Shown one piece after another: positions 48,431 to 60,326 of a stretch of 64,000 nt of DNA (the stretch's first letter is position 1; every line of letters starts with the position of its first letter). This DNA is from Acanthacorydalis orientalis (taxonomy: Eukaryota > Arthropoda > Insecta > Megaloptera > Corydalidae). The notes below the pieces were generated by a model. The model ran no database searches. It saw only the letters and a list, made by a program, of their open reading frames with translations, and was not told the DNA's origin. The DNA is taken from the NCBI GenBank assembly GCA_034766995.1, contig CM068322.1:6821589-6885588 (forward strand), in the 5' to 3' direction. Both the position numbers and the translations under genes were made by a program.

Positions 48431-50064
48431 AAACTATTATGTCTTATGTTCGCGTATCTCAGATGATGAATTACATCTTTCGAGTATTTTATCTTATTTT
48501 GAAGTGTATCTATATAATGTTTTTATATACATATACGATAACTGAATTTCAAATTAAAAATATACGAACTGAATATAATTTATTACGTATTAAAAAAATA
48601 ATATCTTTATATTAATTTTTATTTGTAAATATAAAAGACCACGCTAAAAATAGTGAGCAAGCAATAAAAAAGTAAAATGTATCTTGATTTCATCTATACT
48701 TTCATTACTTGTCTATTATTTTTATATTAGCTTGGTTTCGGTTTATAAAACTTTGAAATAATTTAATTAGAAAAAAAAACTAAATACACTTTTCAAAATG
48801 AATATATAATATAACATGAAATTGCTACTGCTAATATGTAATAATAATTTTCATTTACGAAATATTTAATGAATGTAAAATTCCTATTAAATTTAATTTT
48901 ATAAAAAATGCCTATTTGTAAAAAAATAATTTATAAATAAAATAATTCAATTATTGAATGTTTCCAAAAATAATAATTAAGTTAAGAATAATTATAAATA
49001 ATAATAATTATTAATTAAATTTTCTGTAATCTTTTTTAAAGTTCTAACTTTATTCATACGAGTATGCCACTATTGCCAATATTTTACTCTTATTAGCAGA
49101 ACTTCAGAAATGTAGATATTATTCTAAAAAATAAATAATAAATATACAGAAAAGAGTACGCCGAATTTTGGTTAAATATTTATTTTTAAATATTAAAAAC
49201 AAATTGTCTATAAACAAAATGGGCCATTCAATTAATGAAATAATTTTCACTAATCGAATGACATGAATAATTTTCAGTTTTATATTTTTTAAATTAACGA
49301 CATAACATTTTTATAATATTCTAGTAGCATTTATATGCCTTTATTTTAAAAGTTGCAAGTTTATTGAATATCAAAAATACGTGATTTTTAAAGACTCAAA
49401 TAAGGTAAAGTTTTTTCCGAATCCATTAATGATCAACAAACATTATTATTATAGGGCTACTTCTAGAGAAGACGGATGTTAATAAGAATATTACGAGTAC
49501 AGTTTATTATTTTTAGTTTATGTTAGGATTGTTAGGTTGAACAAATAGCTGTCAATATAAATTTATGAACGATATATAATATGTGCATATTGGTACAAGG
49601 CCTTCTAATGTCTGGAGCTCTCTACTCTACTGGCCTTACACATTTTTAACATACATCATTAGTTCCAAAAACCGATCAAAATCTCACTCACATCTCTTTC
49701 GAGTTAAGCATAATTCGTGGGCTCCATAGTCAATACTCAGTAACGAGTTCACTACACCTGAGAAGCAGTATAATGATTTAACTCGTAATACTTATTTAAC
49801 AACACTATATTTATAAGTGATACCATGCTAACATATGTTCTTTATTCAAGTTCTGTATGTTTTTTTGTGTTTCATTATAACGTTTTTTTATTTTTTCTAA
49901 CAATTGTAGAATCTTGAGTTTGCCAGATGTTCTCATAATTTAAACTATTTAATACATTTTTAATTTGCAATGCCCAGTTATATTTAACTACATTGTCAGA
50001 AGTGCTGTCTGAATTTCTAAGTCTGTTAAAACACACTTTAGCATGTCTAGTATTATTGGATTAC
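48431..50064. other. AT-rich stretch; weak 5S-rRNA-like patch at about 49.7 kb
   Basis: No gene. The patch 49,690-49,775 (CGAGTTAAGCATAATTCGTG, then CTCCATAGTCAATACTCAGT) loosely follows the GTTAAGC / GGGC / TAGTACT / CCTGGGAA order of 5S rRNA (see findings) but is far from a functional copy. Confidence 0.4.
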
Positions 50065-50310
50065 TGATTGTTGATACAAAAATCAAATCAAAATCAAAAA
50101 ATATTTTATTGTGGTGAATTTTACATGTTTCAACGCCGAATTTACTGTGCGTTGGATGGAAATTGGGGTTTGGTCCGGGGTATTAGCCGAGGCTTTTAAA
50201 CCGGTTTTGACATGAGAATTGTGATTCTGGAAGTGGGTATAGCGGATGGTTTGAAGTGTTGAATTCCGGAAAAAAATTTCAAAAAACCGGAAGGAATGAT
50301 TGTTGATACA
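50065..50310 (-). mobile_element. 5'-truncated LINE 3' end with 14-bp target-site duplication
   Basis: TGATTGTTGATACA occurs exactly at 50,065-50,078 and at 50,297-50,310. The 218-bp insert between them, read on the minus strand, ends with CACAATAAAATATTTTTTGA then TTTTGATTTGATTTT. This is the ATTTTG-type short-repeat tail typical of Jockey/R1-like non-LTR retrotransposons. The exact target duplication and 5' truncation are classic target-primed reverse transcription products. It includes only 3' UTR-like sequence. The match between the duplications suggests a recent insertion. Confidence 0.8.
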
Positions 50311-50423
50311 TTTTGATTGTTATTTATATTGACTGTGCATTAATATAGAATTCTCAAACATTTATTCAAGAATATTCTATATCTGATTGTTGTTACATTT
50401 TGATTGTTATTTATATTGACTGT
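50297..50423. repeat. 40-bp direct repeat pair
   Basis: TGATTGTTGATACATTTTGA… at 50,297-50,336 recurs at 50,384-50,423 with one mismatch (GATACA/GTTACA). The LINE above inserted within the first unit. Confidence 0.85.
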
Positions 50424-50429
50424 ATTGAG

Positions 50430-50785
50430 GTATGTTTAAGAGACAATCGAATGTTAATTGTTGAATATTTCTATTTTAAATATTGTTTGTTGTACGAATG
50501 AAAAATATGTTTGTTAGGTGAATTTAGACTGACAATTAGTGTCGAAACTGTATTGAAAAGTAACTGTATTACTTATTTCTGTGATCAATCATGTAGTCTT
50601 AATAAGCCGTTCATATGCAGTAGACGTATATATTTTTTTGTATCGTTTTGTATTTTCTTTTCTGTAGATACGGTCTCTGCGTGACCAGTGAGAGTAATCG
50701 CTTTTACTCTTACTAACTTGCAGTTTTTGGTCACAATAAATCTTCTTTTAATTATTTTATATTTTATAATAATTCTTGAGTTTTA
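50430..50785. other. AT-rich stretch, no gene seen
   Basis: Nothing recognised. Confidence 0.45.
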
Positions 50786-50789
50786 TTTA

Positions 50790-51530
50790 ACATAAATAAT
50801 ACATCCTCAATATTTCACCCGTTCCTTAATATAACAAGTATCATTCGTATAGAGTAACTTTATCCAGCATGAAATTGTCTGGTGAAGTATGAACACTGCT
50901 AGTTTAGATCGTCCAGTTTCCAATCTGATGATATATTCTGATTTTGAGCATGGCCATCCGAGAAGTAATTTTAAAAAAGTAGTATGGCACCTTTCAATCT
51001 TTCTTAAATATCCAAGACCTTAAATTTCATTCATAACGACAACTATACTAATAGCCATGGCGTTGAGAATTCGAATTATAGACTTCTACCAGTTTTTGAC
51101 TTTGCAACGATATTTTTATATTGTTTACTTCAAAATTTCCTTTTAGCATTGCGTTGTTCACTGCTTATAAAACAACTCTGAACTCGAAACAAGATTTCGA
51201 GGTAATTATAATTTTTTTCTATTTCAATTCTATCCTTTTCATAAATAAAATCTTATTCATCTATTTGTTTTTCTTCTCTTAAAGATAAGTATTTTAGTTT
51301 TGTTAACATTACTTCTAGTTAGTTTAACCGATAGTATGTTTTAAAGATTCTACTTTTTTGAATGTCAGCAGCTGAATCGGATAAAATTACCAAATCGTCT
51401 GCATACAGCAACGTCGTGATTTCGTTCACCCCATCAATGTTGACACCGTTGAAATCGCCATTTTACAAAACAAAACAAATATCTTTTAATGCCAATTAGA
51501 AGTAGAATACCAGTATAATTGCACGAATCT
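50790..51530 (-). pseudogene. non-LTR retrotransposon (LINE) reverse transcriptase remnant
   Basis: Minus-strand frames give NGDFNGVNIDGVNEITTLLY followed by ADDLVILSDSAADIQKS. This includes the YADD catalytic box of reverse transcriptase (51,394-51,405) and the GV-x-I-D-G-x-x-E block before it. Downstream pieces TKLKYLSLREEK and NYNYLEILF fit the KT-x-x-[ML]-x-F and Y-x-Y-L-G-x-x-F motifs. Later pieces include IIRLETGRSKLAVFILHQTI then SCWIKLLYTNDTC, resembling the C-terminal region of the same LINE group. Many stops and frameshifts. The endonuclease domain is absent, so the copy is 5'-truncated. Confidence 0.8.
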
Positions 51531-52187
51531 ACAATTGTGTTTTGTGTTTAATTGTATACATCGGCATTGTTGTGAGACTTGATTGTATATATTCGTTCGT
51601 TTATAGTTTTTCTATTTATATGAAGTCATATTACCATTGCTTTTTAAATTAAAACGCCGTAGTTTTAAAATAGAGTGATGAAGTGAAGTTGAAATACATA
51701 ATTATTTTTTACAAAATGTTTAAATTATAATGATTTTAAAAATATAGAATTATTAATATGTTAACTTTATAACAGAATTTGTAATGAAAAGTGAGAAAAA
51801 AAACACTAAACATTATTAAGGCACTAGAAATTTCCATATTATTTTAAATTATATTAAAACTTGCTTATTTTTAGTAATATAATAAAACCAAATGTTTTAC
51901 AAAAATTATCATGTAAATTTTTAAATAGTTAAAAATTCTTACAATAATTCTTTTAATAGTCATTAACACAGACAGAAACCTTACACGAACTATTTTAATT
52001 ATTTGTACCATTATACTGAAATTGTTCGTAGCATAACACAATTCAAGCGACTTTTTCTACCTGCTCATAGATAATTTCACTAAATGAACCTCGTAATGAG
52101 TTTAAAATTATACAACTCGAGATTTTTTTATTACTTTTTACACTCACTATATTTGACACTTTTTTTAATACATTTTTGTCTTTTCAG
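51531..52187. other. AT-rich stretch, no gene seen
   Basis: Ends in a pyrimidine-rich 3' splice-site-like sequence (TTTTTGTCTTTTCAG) at 52,173-52,187. Confidence 0.45.
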
Positions 52188-52249
52188 AAAAATATTACTA
52201 AGACGGTGCAGATGAACGATCAACATATACCGTCTCGAAGATAAAGCAG
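52188..52249 (+). other. possible 62-nt internal 5' UTR exon
   Basis: Bounded by a good 3' splice site (polypyrimidine tract ending TTTTCAG, 52,187) and by GCAG/GTCAGT at 52,249-52,250, an acceptable though not strongest donor. The interior (GACGGTGCAGATGAACGATC, CCGTCTCGAAGATAAAGCAG) is markedly less AT-rich than the flanks. It contains a 10-codon frame (MNDQHIPSRR) that would act as an upstream ORF. No protein similarity. Purely motif-based. Confidence 0.3.
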
Positions 52250-53799
52250 GTCAGTTGTCTATTTTTTTATTTGATTTTTTTTATATATCTTAAATTGTAT
52301 GGACAGTATCACTTAGGATTGAAATGATTTAGAAAATTATTTTAACGAGTAATTTAATGTATAATTTATCTTTAACGTGCGTTAATGATTTTTAATATAT
52401 CGAGAATTTTTTTTACTTTGTTAACATTTAATTTTACGTTTTTGACTGGTTTTAAATATTTATAGAAAAATTAATAATTTTAGAGATGTATGAGGCAATT
52501 TAAAGAATATTAAGGATGATTAAAATTTGTAAAATTCTATTTTTTCCATTCTGAAACTACATGTAGTATTCAAAATTGATTCACTGTTGTGTATAATAGA
52601 AATAATATTTGAATTTTTAGCCTTTTTACACTTCTTAGAGGACAATTCCATATTACCAAGTATAGTGAAAAATTATTCAAAATTAAATTAAGAATTGATT
52701 GAAATTTTTTGTATCATTTTTGAACAGAAGAAAATTTTAACAACATTTTATTGATATTCCTTTTACAATTTTAGAAAAATTGGTTATAATTTATCAAAAA
52801 TTGACTTCTTTCACAATATCTCATTTCATTATTCTTATTCATAGTTACAAAAAAGAAAAAAAGTTCTAAATTTAAGATAGGGACACGGATATCAATACAT
52901 CATTACGTGTTTTACTCTTTCTGAAATAACTATATTTGTAAATTGTGAATTTTTAATCCTTTTGTATAATATTGTAGATTCAATAAATCTATTTTGAATA
53001 TTTATGTATTCAATTGTATAACAATGACATTTCTGATTGAAAAAAATGATTTATATTATAAATTAAATGCTTATATTTTTGCAATTTGATATAGAAAGAA
53101 AAAGTTACATTTTATTTTATAGTGAATTATGTTTGTATCATTTTAGTTTATTTTTATTTTTAATAATTTATAGACTTGTCTGGAATACATATAGGTTTTT
53201 AACAGAAATTTTATTCGAAAATTTATGACATTTATTTAAAAATAATTTAATAGTAATACAAAAAATATATGATATTTATACATTAATTAAAGTGTATCTA
53301 AAATTTTTCCCATGAATTTGAATTAATTTGAACACATTGCTTAATAAATTTTTAGTATTTTTTTATTGAGATTTTGTGATAATTCTAAAATTTAGAATGA
53401 TCAAATATTTTTTTCTTATGAATAAATACACATTCAATACTATTTTCGTAAGTATTTATATGCAATATTATTATATTAGTTTTAATCTATTTATTTCATA
53501 TCACTATATATTTTATATTAATTCATGAAACATATTGCTTAAAATAATTAAAAGAAGTGAAGCAATTCTATTTTATTAAGAACTTACAGTTAAAATGATA
53601 CTTTATTTATGGTATTTTCATTTTCTTTGATTTCTAAGTGAAATAAATAAGGAAAAAATGTTTTTTTTTTTATAAAAAAAATTATAATGATTCAATTTTA
53701 CTCTTTCTAATTAAATTTTCAAACAAGTATAATATTCATTTTCGTTCTCATTTAATTTCCGAAAATAACTTTTCGAAAATAATTATTGAAAATCAATTT
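52250..53799. other. very AT-rich stretch, no gene seen
   Basis: No signal beyond low-complexity AT sequence. Confidence 0.5.
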
Positions 53800-53804
53800 C
53801 CGAC

Positions 53805-53900
53805 TTTGATTTAGCCTAATTTGATCTAATTTGACCTGAATCGATTTAACTAGACTTGACCAGACTAGGCTAGGTCTGACCAAATTCGAACTCAACTAGA
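53805..53900. repeat. degenerate about 10-bp tandem repeat
   Basis: Successive units such as AGCCTAATTTGATCTAATTT, then GACCTGAATCGATTTAACTA, then GACTTGACCAGACTAGGCTA, repeat a TTGAYCTRA-like decamer. Confidence 0.6.
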
Positions 53901-56025
53901 TCTTATAACTAACCAAACCCAGTAGGGTGTTTTAACCAGCAAGCTGAGAGGGATAGAATAATCGATTTAAAAAGTACATACTCACATATTTTGTAATATT
54001 TTATCTTTGTAAATACACAGTAAATAGAATTTATTCGATTTTTTTAGGTATATTAATGCCAATAGTTTTTTGTTTGAAAAAAATTAAAATTAATATTTTA
54101 GTTTAATCATTGAAGAATCTTAAGCAGTTAGTTAATCCTAAAGCATCACTACTTGATATGATTTAAATTGTTCAGATCTAATAAAAGCAGACCTTAAATC
54201 GTTTGCATTATGGTATACTCCAATATAAAAAAATTGAATGAAAAATAATACTTTTAAAAAGTTGTATTTTCAAAGAAATTCTTGTTTTAGATTTAAATAT
54301 TTGTAGCATAATTTATAATGTTACTTATGAAGTGTTCGATTTTTAGTGAAACTTGGAATTATTAGTTTCATTAAAAAAATCTATTATTCAAATAACCTTT
54401 AACAGATGTATTACACTTTGTTAAGAAGACAATTACTCCACTTTTATAAAAATCAAAATATACAGAAACAATGACTTTTTTAATGGGTTTTTAAGTTAAT
54501 AAGATGATCCAGTGTATACTAGAGACTGATAATTGTGTGGCGAGAAACAAAAAAATTATAATGAGTCAAAGTTTTGAACTATAACTTTTATGAAATATGT
54601 GGTCAAACATTGTTATAAATCATTAAAATTCCACGTTTTTTGACTATAGTAGGCTAATGTTTGCTTATTTTTTATATAAAAAATTTTAAAAAAATGTGCA
54701 AAATAATTCCATACGTTTATTGCCTCAATTAGTTTTAAGAAAGAAATATGAATAACACGAGATGCATTCATCAAATATTATTGTAACTTTTCTTGGACGA
54801 AGATTTGGTTTTAATACAACTTTTAACATGCTCTTAAAGTTGAATAATATAATTAAAAAAACATAAAAAGTGAACTGATAAGTGTTCAATTTTTGATAGA
54901 GACTCATACTTGGAATAAATTGCATGTCTGCATTTTAAATCCATTACCTTCATCTTTTAAGTATATATTTAAAAGGATATTTAATAAAAGCTAAAACTTT
55001 TATCTATTTTGAATCTCTTAACATTGGTTTTGTTCTTCTATACAAGTATATTTACAATTCACAAGCATCCGTAACATTCATAACCCTACTATTATACTTG
55101 GTTTAATTTGTTATTTTCATAAAAACATTCTTAAAAACACATCAATAGAAACGATGTTAATAAACTGAGTTTATGAATAAGCTACATAAGGATGACTGAA
55201 GTTATGAAATTATTTGTGGTAGATAAATACTTAAATTATTCATCAGGATCAATTAAATCGTAATAATTAATTTAATCAATGACCATAATAAACCTCTCAG
55301 TAATAAGATAGATTAACTGATCAATCAGATTTTTGAATCATCCAATGGGGAATAGTACTGTTTTCGTTGAGAATCATTATTCTATAATATAACGTATTTT
55401 CAATTTTATATTTGAGGGACAAACTTCGTTATGAGATAATTTTTTTCTTTGTTAAATAATTTTATATAATGTAAGAGAATTTATTTACATATCTAGTTAT
55501 TCAATTTAAGAAATAAATTTAAGGTATATTATGGTAATTCTTATATGCAGAGCTCACAAATTATTTAAAAATAATTATGTTTAGCCCCTTTTTTAAGAGA
55601 GATAATCTACTCTTGATTTACAACACTGATAAAATATACTCTGAATCTACCGAAGAAAAACATTAAAACAATCTATATTTTAATTAATATTTACAATATT
55701 ATTTTTTTTTAATATAAAAACTATATGGTATAAGAAATATTCAAGATTTTAATTGTACTTCGATTCTTAATTCTAATTATGTTTATTGTGTAAAAAAATT
55801 GTTTTAAACGTTGGCTCTATATAATTATAATTAGAATATAATCTAGATTTGATTATTATTTTGATTAGTAACTTTATTGTAAGTTAAATTATTCTTAAAG
55901 ATATTTTCTTACAGGCCATGATTTTTGTAACAGTTAACCTTTATATCCTGCAGATATTTTAAGTTTGACGTTTGATCTGTTTATAACATATAAAAATGTT
56001 TGGAATGTATGATTTAGAATTCCCA
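53901..56025. other. AT-rich stretch, no gene seen
   Basis: Small frames have no family signature. Confidence 0.5.

Positions 56026-56027
<2 letters not shown>

Positions 56028-56118
<91 letters not shown>
56028..56118. repeat. (TA)n-(TG)n microsatellite
   Basis: About 65 bp of TA repeat followed by about 27 bp of TG repeat. It produces an artefactual Tyr/Ile-Val/Cys frame. Confidence 0.97.
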
Positions 56119-56121
<3 letters not shown>

Positions 56122-56369
56122 AATGTATATTTACACATGTACGCTGGCAAACATCAGCTATATGTATTCATGATATCCATTCCTCAATGTCTTTTAAGCT
56201 CCGGTTCAGAATTACCGCCACTATGTATACAGTACCGGCTGCGGTATCTACTCGGAAAGTTCCATTTTTTATCTATACACACATACATATATACTCCAGT
56301 ACAATCTGCGCAGCTGGAGATGCGAAATAAAGTGGTTTCTTTCGGCAAGAGAGGTCTAAATGTATCTCG

Positions 56370-56530
56370 ATGACACACATGTAGAGAAAAGTGCGTGCGC
56401 ACGTGCGGTACACCCACATGCGTACCCCCAAAAAAAGTGTGTACACGCGTACAACCGATGTCAGCAGATTTCGTCTCCTGTCTGAATTCGTTTGTTGGAA
56501 TTGTTTATTTACGGTGAACGCAACGAAGGA
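56370..56530. promoter_or_regulatory. GC-richer patch with alternating purine-pyrimidine run; possible regulatory DNA
   Basis: GTGCGTGCGCACGTGCGGTA and GTGTGTACACGCGTACAACC are palindromic, alternating purine/pyrimidine strings that include a CACGTG E-box core. Z-DNA-forming potential is plausible. No coding frame. Confidence 0.25.
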
Positions 56531-57210
56531 ATGAAGACAGTATGTTTGGAATTTGCAATGAACTTCTTTTGAAATGAGGTTTTTCTAATATATTTTTTAT
56601 GAATAAAAAAATACATACACGTATTTTTAATTATTCAGATTTAGTTTTCGTTAAGTCGCTGTGTATGAAGTCAGTTTCCAAAATATGTACGTTAAAAAAT
56701 AAATTAGTTCTAAAAATAATATAAATATGGACGAAAATATAGAAATGTTAAACTGAAAAACTCGTTATTTTCTTTTATAAACGTTATTTGGTTTTCAAAA
56801 CTTTTTGTAAACAGATAATTTTTTACGTCATTGAATAAGCACTAAGTAAGAAAATTAAAATGTTAACTGAATATATTTAAATTAAATTCATATCAAAGCA
56901 TTGCTATTGAATTAAGAGTGAGAACTTTAAATATAAAATTCAATATTATTTTATATAATTTTAGTTAAATAATTTAAATTCATTCCATAAATTTGAAATG
57001 TATATATATTATATTCAATAAAAAATTTATAAGAATATGACACTTCTAATTTTATAGTTTAATGAAAGAATCAGAAAGTTAAATATAGGATAAAAAACAG
57101 ATAATATATTTCTTGATATTAAAAAAATATATTGAAAAGGCAATCAGTGGTAATAAACATAACATATATTTGGTTCTAACAAACGAAGTTTTCGTTTAAC
57201 CAGAAAACGT
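56531..57210. other. AT-rich stretch, no gene seen
   Basis: Nothing recognised. Confidence 0.45.
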
Positions 57211-57214
57211 TTCT

Positions 57215-57440
57215 TTGAATAAAAATGTTAAATAAATTATTATTGATCATTTCGAATCGTTTCTTATGCGCTCTTACACTCTGAAGATGATATAACATCG
57301 CCATAGAAATGCACATACGCAAAAATCAGAACTGATCAGTAATAAAATTTAATAGACTGGTTTTGTGGTTTATGCGGCAAGTTAAAACTTATTTATGAAT
57401 GTTAATTCAGCCACAGTGCCAAAAGAATATCGTGACTATA
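57215..57440. repeat. foldback (MITE-like) repeat, copy at 57.3 kb
   Basis: The left arm AAAATGTTAAATAAATTATT, ATTGATCATTTCGAATCG, CTTATGCGC and centre CTGAAGATGATA are followed by an inverted right arm (CATCGCCATAGAAATGCACA, then GATCAGTAATAAAATTT). An outer arm (TTTTGTGGTTTATGCGGC, GTTAATTCAGCCACAGTG) follows. It shares both arms with the 18.5, 45.4 and 57.8 kb copies. Confidence 0.65.
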
Positions 57441-57837
57441 TTTAGTTTTAATATAATAGCATATATTTTCCATATCACATTCTAAAAAATGTAACATGAA
57501 ATGTTTCATACGTTCTTAATCTTTGCTTCTAAATATTTATTTTTTGTCGTGGATAACACGATTTAAAATTTTCAAATAAGTAAACACCACACTGATTTTT
57601 TTTAATGTGATAACAAATAACAACGACAACCAGATGAATTAGGGTTGTGAACGTTTATTTTTAAAGAAAAAGTATCTTTGAGTGAGTAAATAATTTACGT
57701 GGCTTGATATTTTTTTGAGATATTTTTAAACAATATATCGAAAAAGTACACTTACATCGAAAAGTATTCATAATGATTTTAGACGGTTCAGGTAGTAAAT
57801 TTAGACAAAAAACGATTTTTATTTTGTTTCCTAGCAC

Positions 57838-57990
57838 CATGGTGTGATTATGGCATCACCATAGAAATGTGCATAAGCAACAATCACAATTGATCAATAA
57901 TAATTTATTGAACATTTTTGATTCAACAATTTTCTTATGGTTTGAAGGATGAGAAAATAATCCACCGTGAAACTGAATTTAAACATTTGC
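57838..57990. repeat. foldback (MITE-like) repeat, right half, copy at 57.9 kb
   Basis: GGCATCACCATAGAAATGTG, CATAAGCAACAATCACAATT, GATCAATAATAATTTATTGA, ACATTTTTGATTCAACAA, then outer arm GGTTTGAAGGATGAGAAA. The left arm is missing or too diverged to see. Confidence 0.6.
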
Positions 57991-58319
57991 CAAATTATAT
58001 TATTGTAAAATTAGTTTTATATTTCAATAATTAGTTTGAATAAGGAGAAATATACTCGCTTAATAATTTAATCGTTCTTTAACATAAAAATATTAATTAT
58101 ATTGTTAATCTGCTCATTATTTTATCTTTATATTCTTTTACTACAGTCGTTTTGTGTATATTTAGTTTCATGTCTCGAAGGTAAAAAATACTGTCTAATT
58201 TTTTACCTAAAATAATGTATGGCAGGTTTGAAGGTAAAATTGAGTAGATTATTTATAAATAAAAAAAAAAAACATAATTATGCCTTTATACACTCGAACG
58301 TATAAATTTGTTTATATAC

Positions 58320-58359
<40 letters not shown>

Positions 58360-58827
58360 ATAATAATTGAAAAAAAGAAATATTGAAGAGATCTTCACGA
58401 GAAAAATAATAAATTCTTAAATAATGAAAATGTATTTTTATTAATAAAATATTAATTAAAATTCTGAATTAAAAAAAGCTTTTTTTAATTAATATATTTA
58501 CATAATATTACAGAAATGTGTAAGTTAATTTACATCCCTGTTTTAGCCACACGCATAAATACATATGTGTCTATACTTATATACATATATATATATATAT
58601 ATATGATTAAAAATACGTAAATATTTATCATGTACGTTTATGTATATATAAATTATGTACGTATTTGTAAATTTTTACCTTTATATTTTTCTATATTACT
58701 TTCAACTTGATTAATTCAAAAGAGGTAGGTAAATAAAAAATATTGATTAAATTTTCTAATTAAATGACTTTTCCTACTTTGTAATATTTTATTTAATACA
58801 TTATATAATTTTCACATATATATATAC

Positions 58828-58866
<39 letters not shown>

Positions 58867-59373
58867 GTATGTTTCAAGCATGTTATTTTTAATAAATTGG
58901 TCGAATGTTGGACCAAATAGCGAAAAAAGACAGAATTTATATTTTCGGCTTTGTTATTAAGTGATATTATGCAAAATTTCTTTATTTATTGATGTTATAA
59001 TATTTATGTGTATATATATATATATAGTTCAAATTATTTTGTATAATTTTTTTTATTAAATTGTTATTCATAAAGTTTCAATAAAAATGACTGGTCAATT
59101 TGATTTGATATTAAGTATTGTTATACATAAATTAAATTTTATTATTTCCAATGTGTTCGAATGATTCAGAAGAAAAATTAATCTAGCGGATAGTTTATTT
59201 CGAAACTGTCATGTACATAAAACGCAATATGTGAAATGTACGTTCATGAATTTTCGATTTGTATCCATTATCGGTGTTGTTTAATTGATTTAAAAAGGGA
59301 GCTTATACATGTGGGAGGTAAATCAATTTGTGTTAATTATTATGAAGTATTATCCTGTACAAATAGTGAAGCT

Positions 59374-59375
<2 letters not shown>
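57991..59375. other. AT-rich stretch with (TA)n arrays, no gene seen
   Basis: TA arrays at about 58,320-58,357, 58,583-58,604, 58,813-58,863 and 59,011-59,026. Otherwise no signal. Confidence 0.5.

Positions 59376-59377
<2 letters not shown>

Positions 59378-59440
<63 letters not shown>
59378..59440. repeat. (TA)n microsatellite
   Basis: 63-bp TA array that abuts the LINE fragment. Confidence 0.95.
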
Positions 59441-59441
<1 letters not shown>

Positions 59442-59762
59442 GGGAAAAAAGCAACAGAAATAGAAGAAGTTACGAAGTATATCTATCCAGGCCAGCTTAT
59501 CAATAAAGATGGATCATTCATTGAAGAAGTAATTAGGTAAATAAGAATAGGATGGAGCTCATATGGACGAAACACCTCGATATTTAATTCAAAAATTCTG
59601 CACTTTTTGATGAAAAAAGTATTTGATCAATATATGCTACCAGTCCTTACCTACACCAGCGAAACATGGGTGCTTAACGTCAAAATTATTCAAAGACTCC
59701 AAAAAACACAGAAAAGTATGGAAAGAAACATGCTAGGAATAACAAGAAGAGATATGAAATGA
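59442..59762 (+). pseudogene. RTE-like LINE C-terminal fragment
   Basis: One frame of 107 codons with a single internal stop (TAA at about 59,538) ends in TGA. It reads EVTKYIYPGQLINKDGSFIE, EVIR, stop, IRIGWSSYGRNTSIF, MLPVLTYTSETWVL, then IQRLQKTQKSMERNMLGITR. This matches the region after the reverse-transcriptase core in RTE-type and related LINEs: YLGQ-x-I, then R-R-I-x-x-x-W-x-x-[FY], then LP-V-L-T-Y-G-[AS]-E-[TS]-W, then Q-x-x-M-E-R-x-[ML]-L-G. The RT catalytic box lies upstream and is absent, so the copy is truncated, apparently at the (TA)n tract. Confidence 0.8.
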
Positions 59763-59824
59763 AGTTTAATTAGTTTTGACATTAAATATTACTGTACATT
59801 ATTAATTCTCGTCGACAAAACGCT

Positions 59825-59947
59825 ATGGAACATAGAGTCAATATTAAATTGTTTTTTAAGTTGGCCAAAATTAGAGTGGCCCACGCCAAAATGGCACACT
59901 ATTTATACAAAGGTGTTTTAAATCATAAATATTTGAGAGTAATGTAA
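59825..59947 (+). pseudogene. possible mariner transposase N-terminal scrap
   Basis: ATG at 59,825 begins MEHRVNIKLFFKLAKIRVAH, resembling the MEQ-x-x-x-I-K-F-x-x-K-L-G-K-T start of the element at 33.8 kb. The similarity fades after about 15 residues and the frame ends at 59,947. No TIR seen. Confidence 0.3.
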
Positions 59948-60320
59948 AAATAAATTTTATATAAAATGAACTTTATTGAAAGAAACAACTAATTCTTGAA
60001 ATTAACTAAAAAACGAATATATATATATATATACATACATAGAGAGAGAGAGAGAGAGAAAATTGACGCAAAATTTGTACAACTGTAAGATGCGAATAGA
60101 AAGATAATTCTCAAATAAGCAGTAAATTAAACCATTATCCATTATGGTTTCGAAATTTCAATTAAATTTAGAAACAGAAATATTAAATTTAAATTATATT
60201 AAACAAATTTGAAAATCATAGTGAAAAAGTAGCGAAAATTTTTGTCATAAACGTAAATACTGTTCAAAACGTCACTAAATACATAGGTAAATACAATATT
60301 GGTTTAATTTTTTGCTTTTT
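59948..60320. other. AT-rich stretch with a (TA)n-(GA)n microsatellite
   Basis: TA run then GA run at about 60,017-60,059. No gene. Confidence 0.5.
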
Positions 60321-60326
60321 AAATCA

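Noticed and set aside
55996..56373. 125-residue ORF spanning a microsatellite
   Set aside because: About a third is TA/TG repeat, and the rest has an overlapping opposite-strand frame and no recognisable motif.
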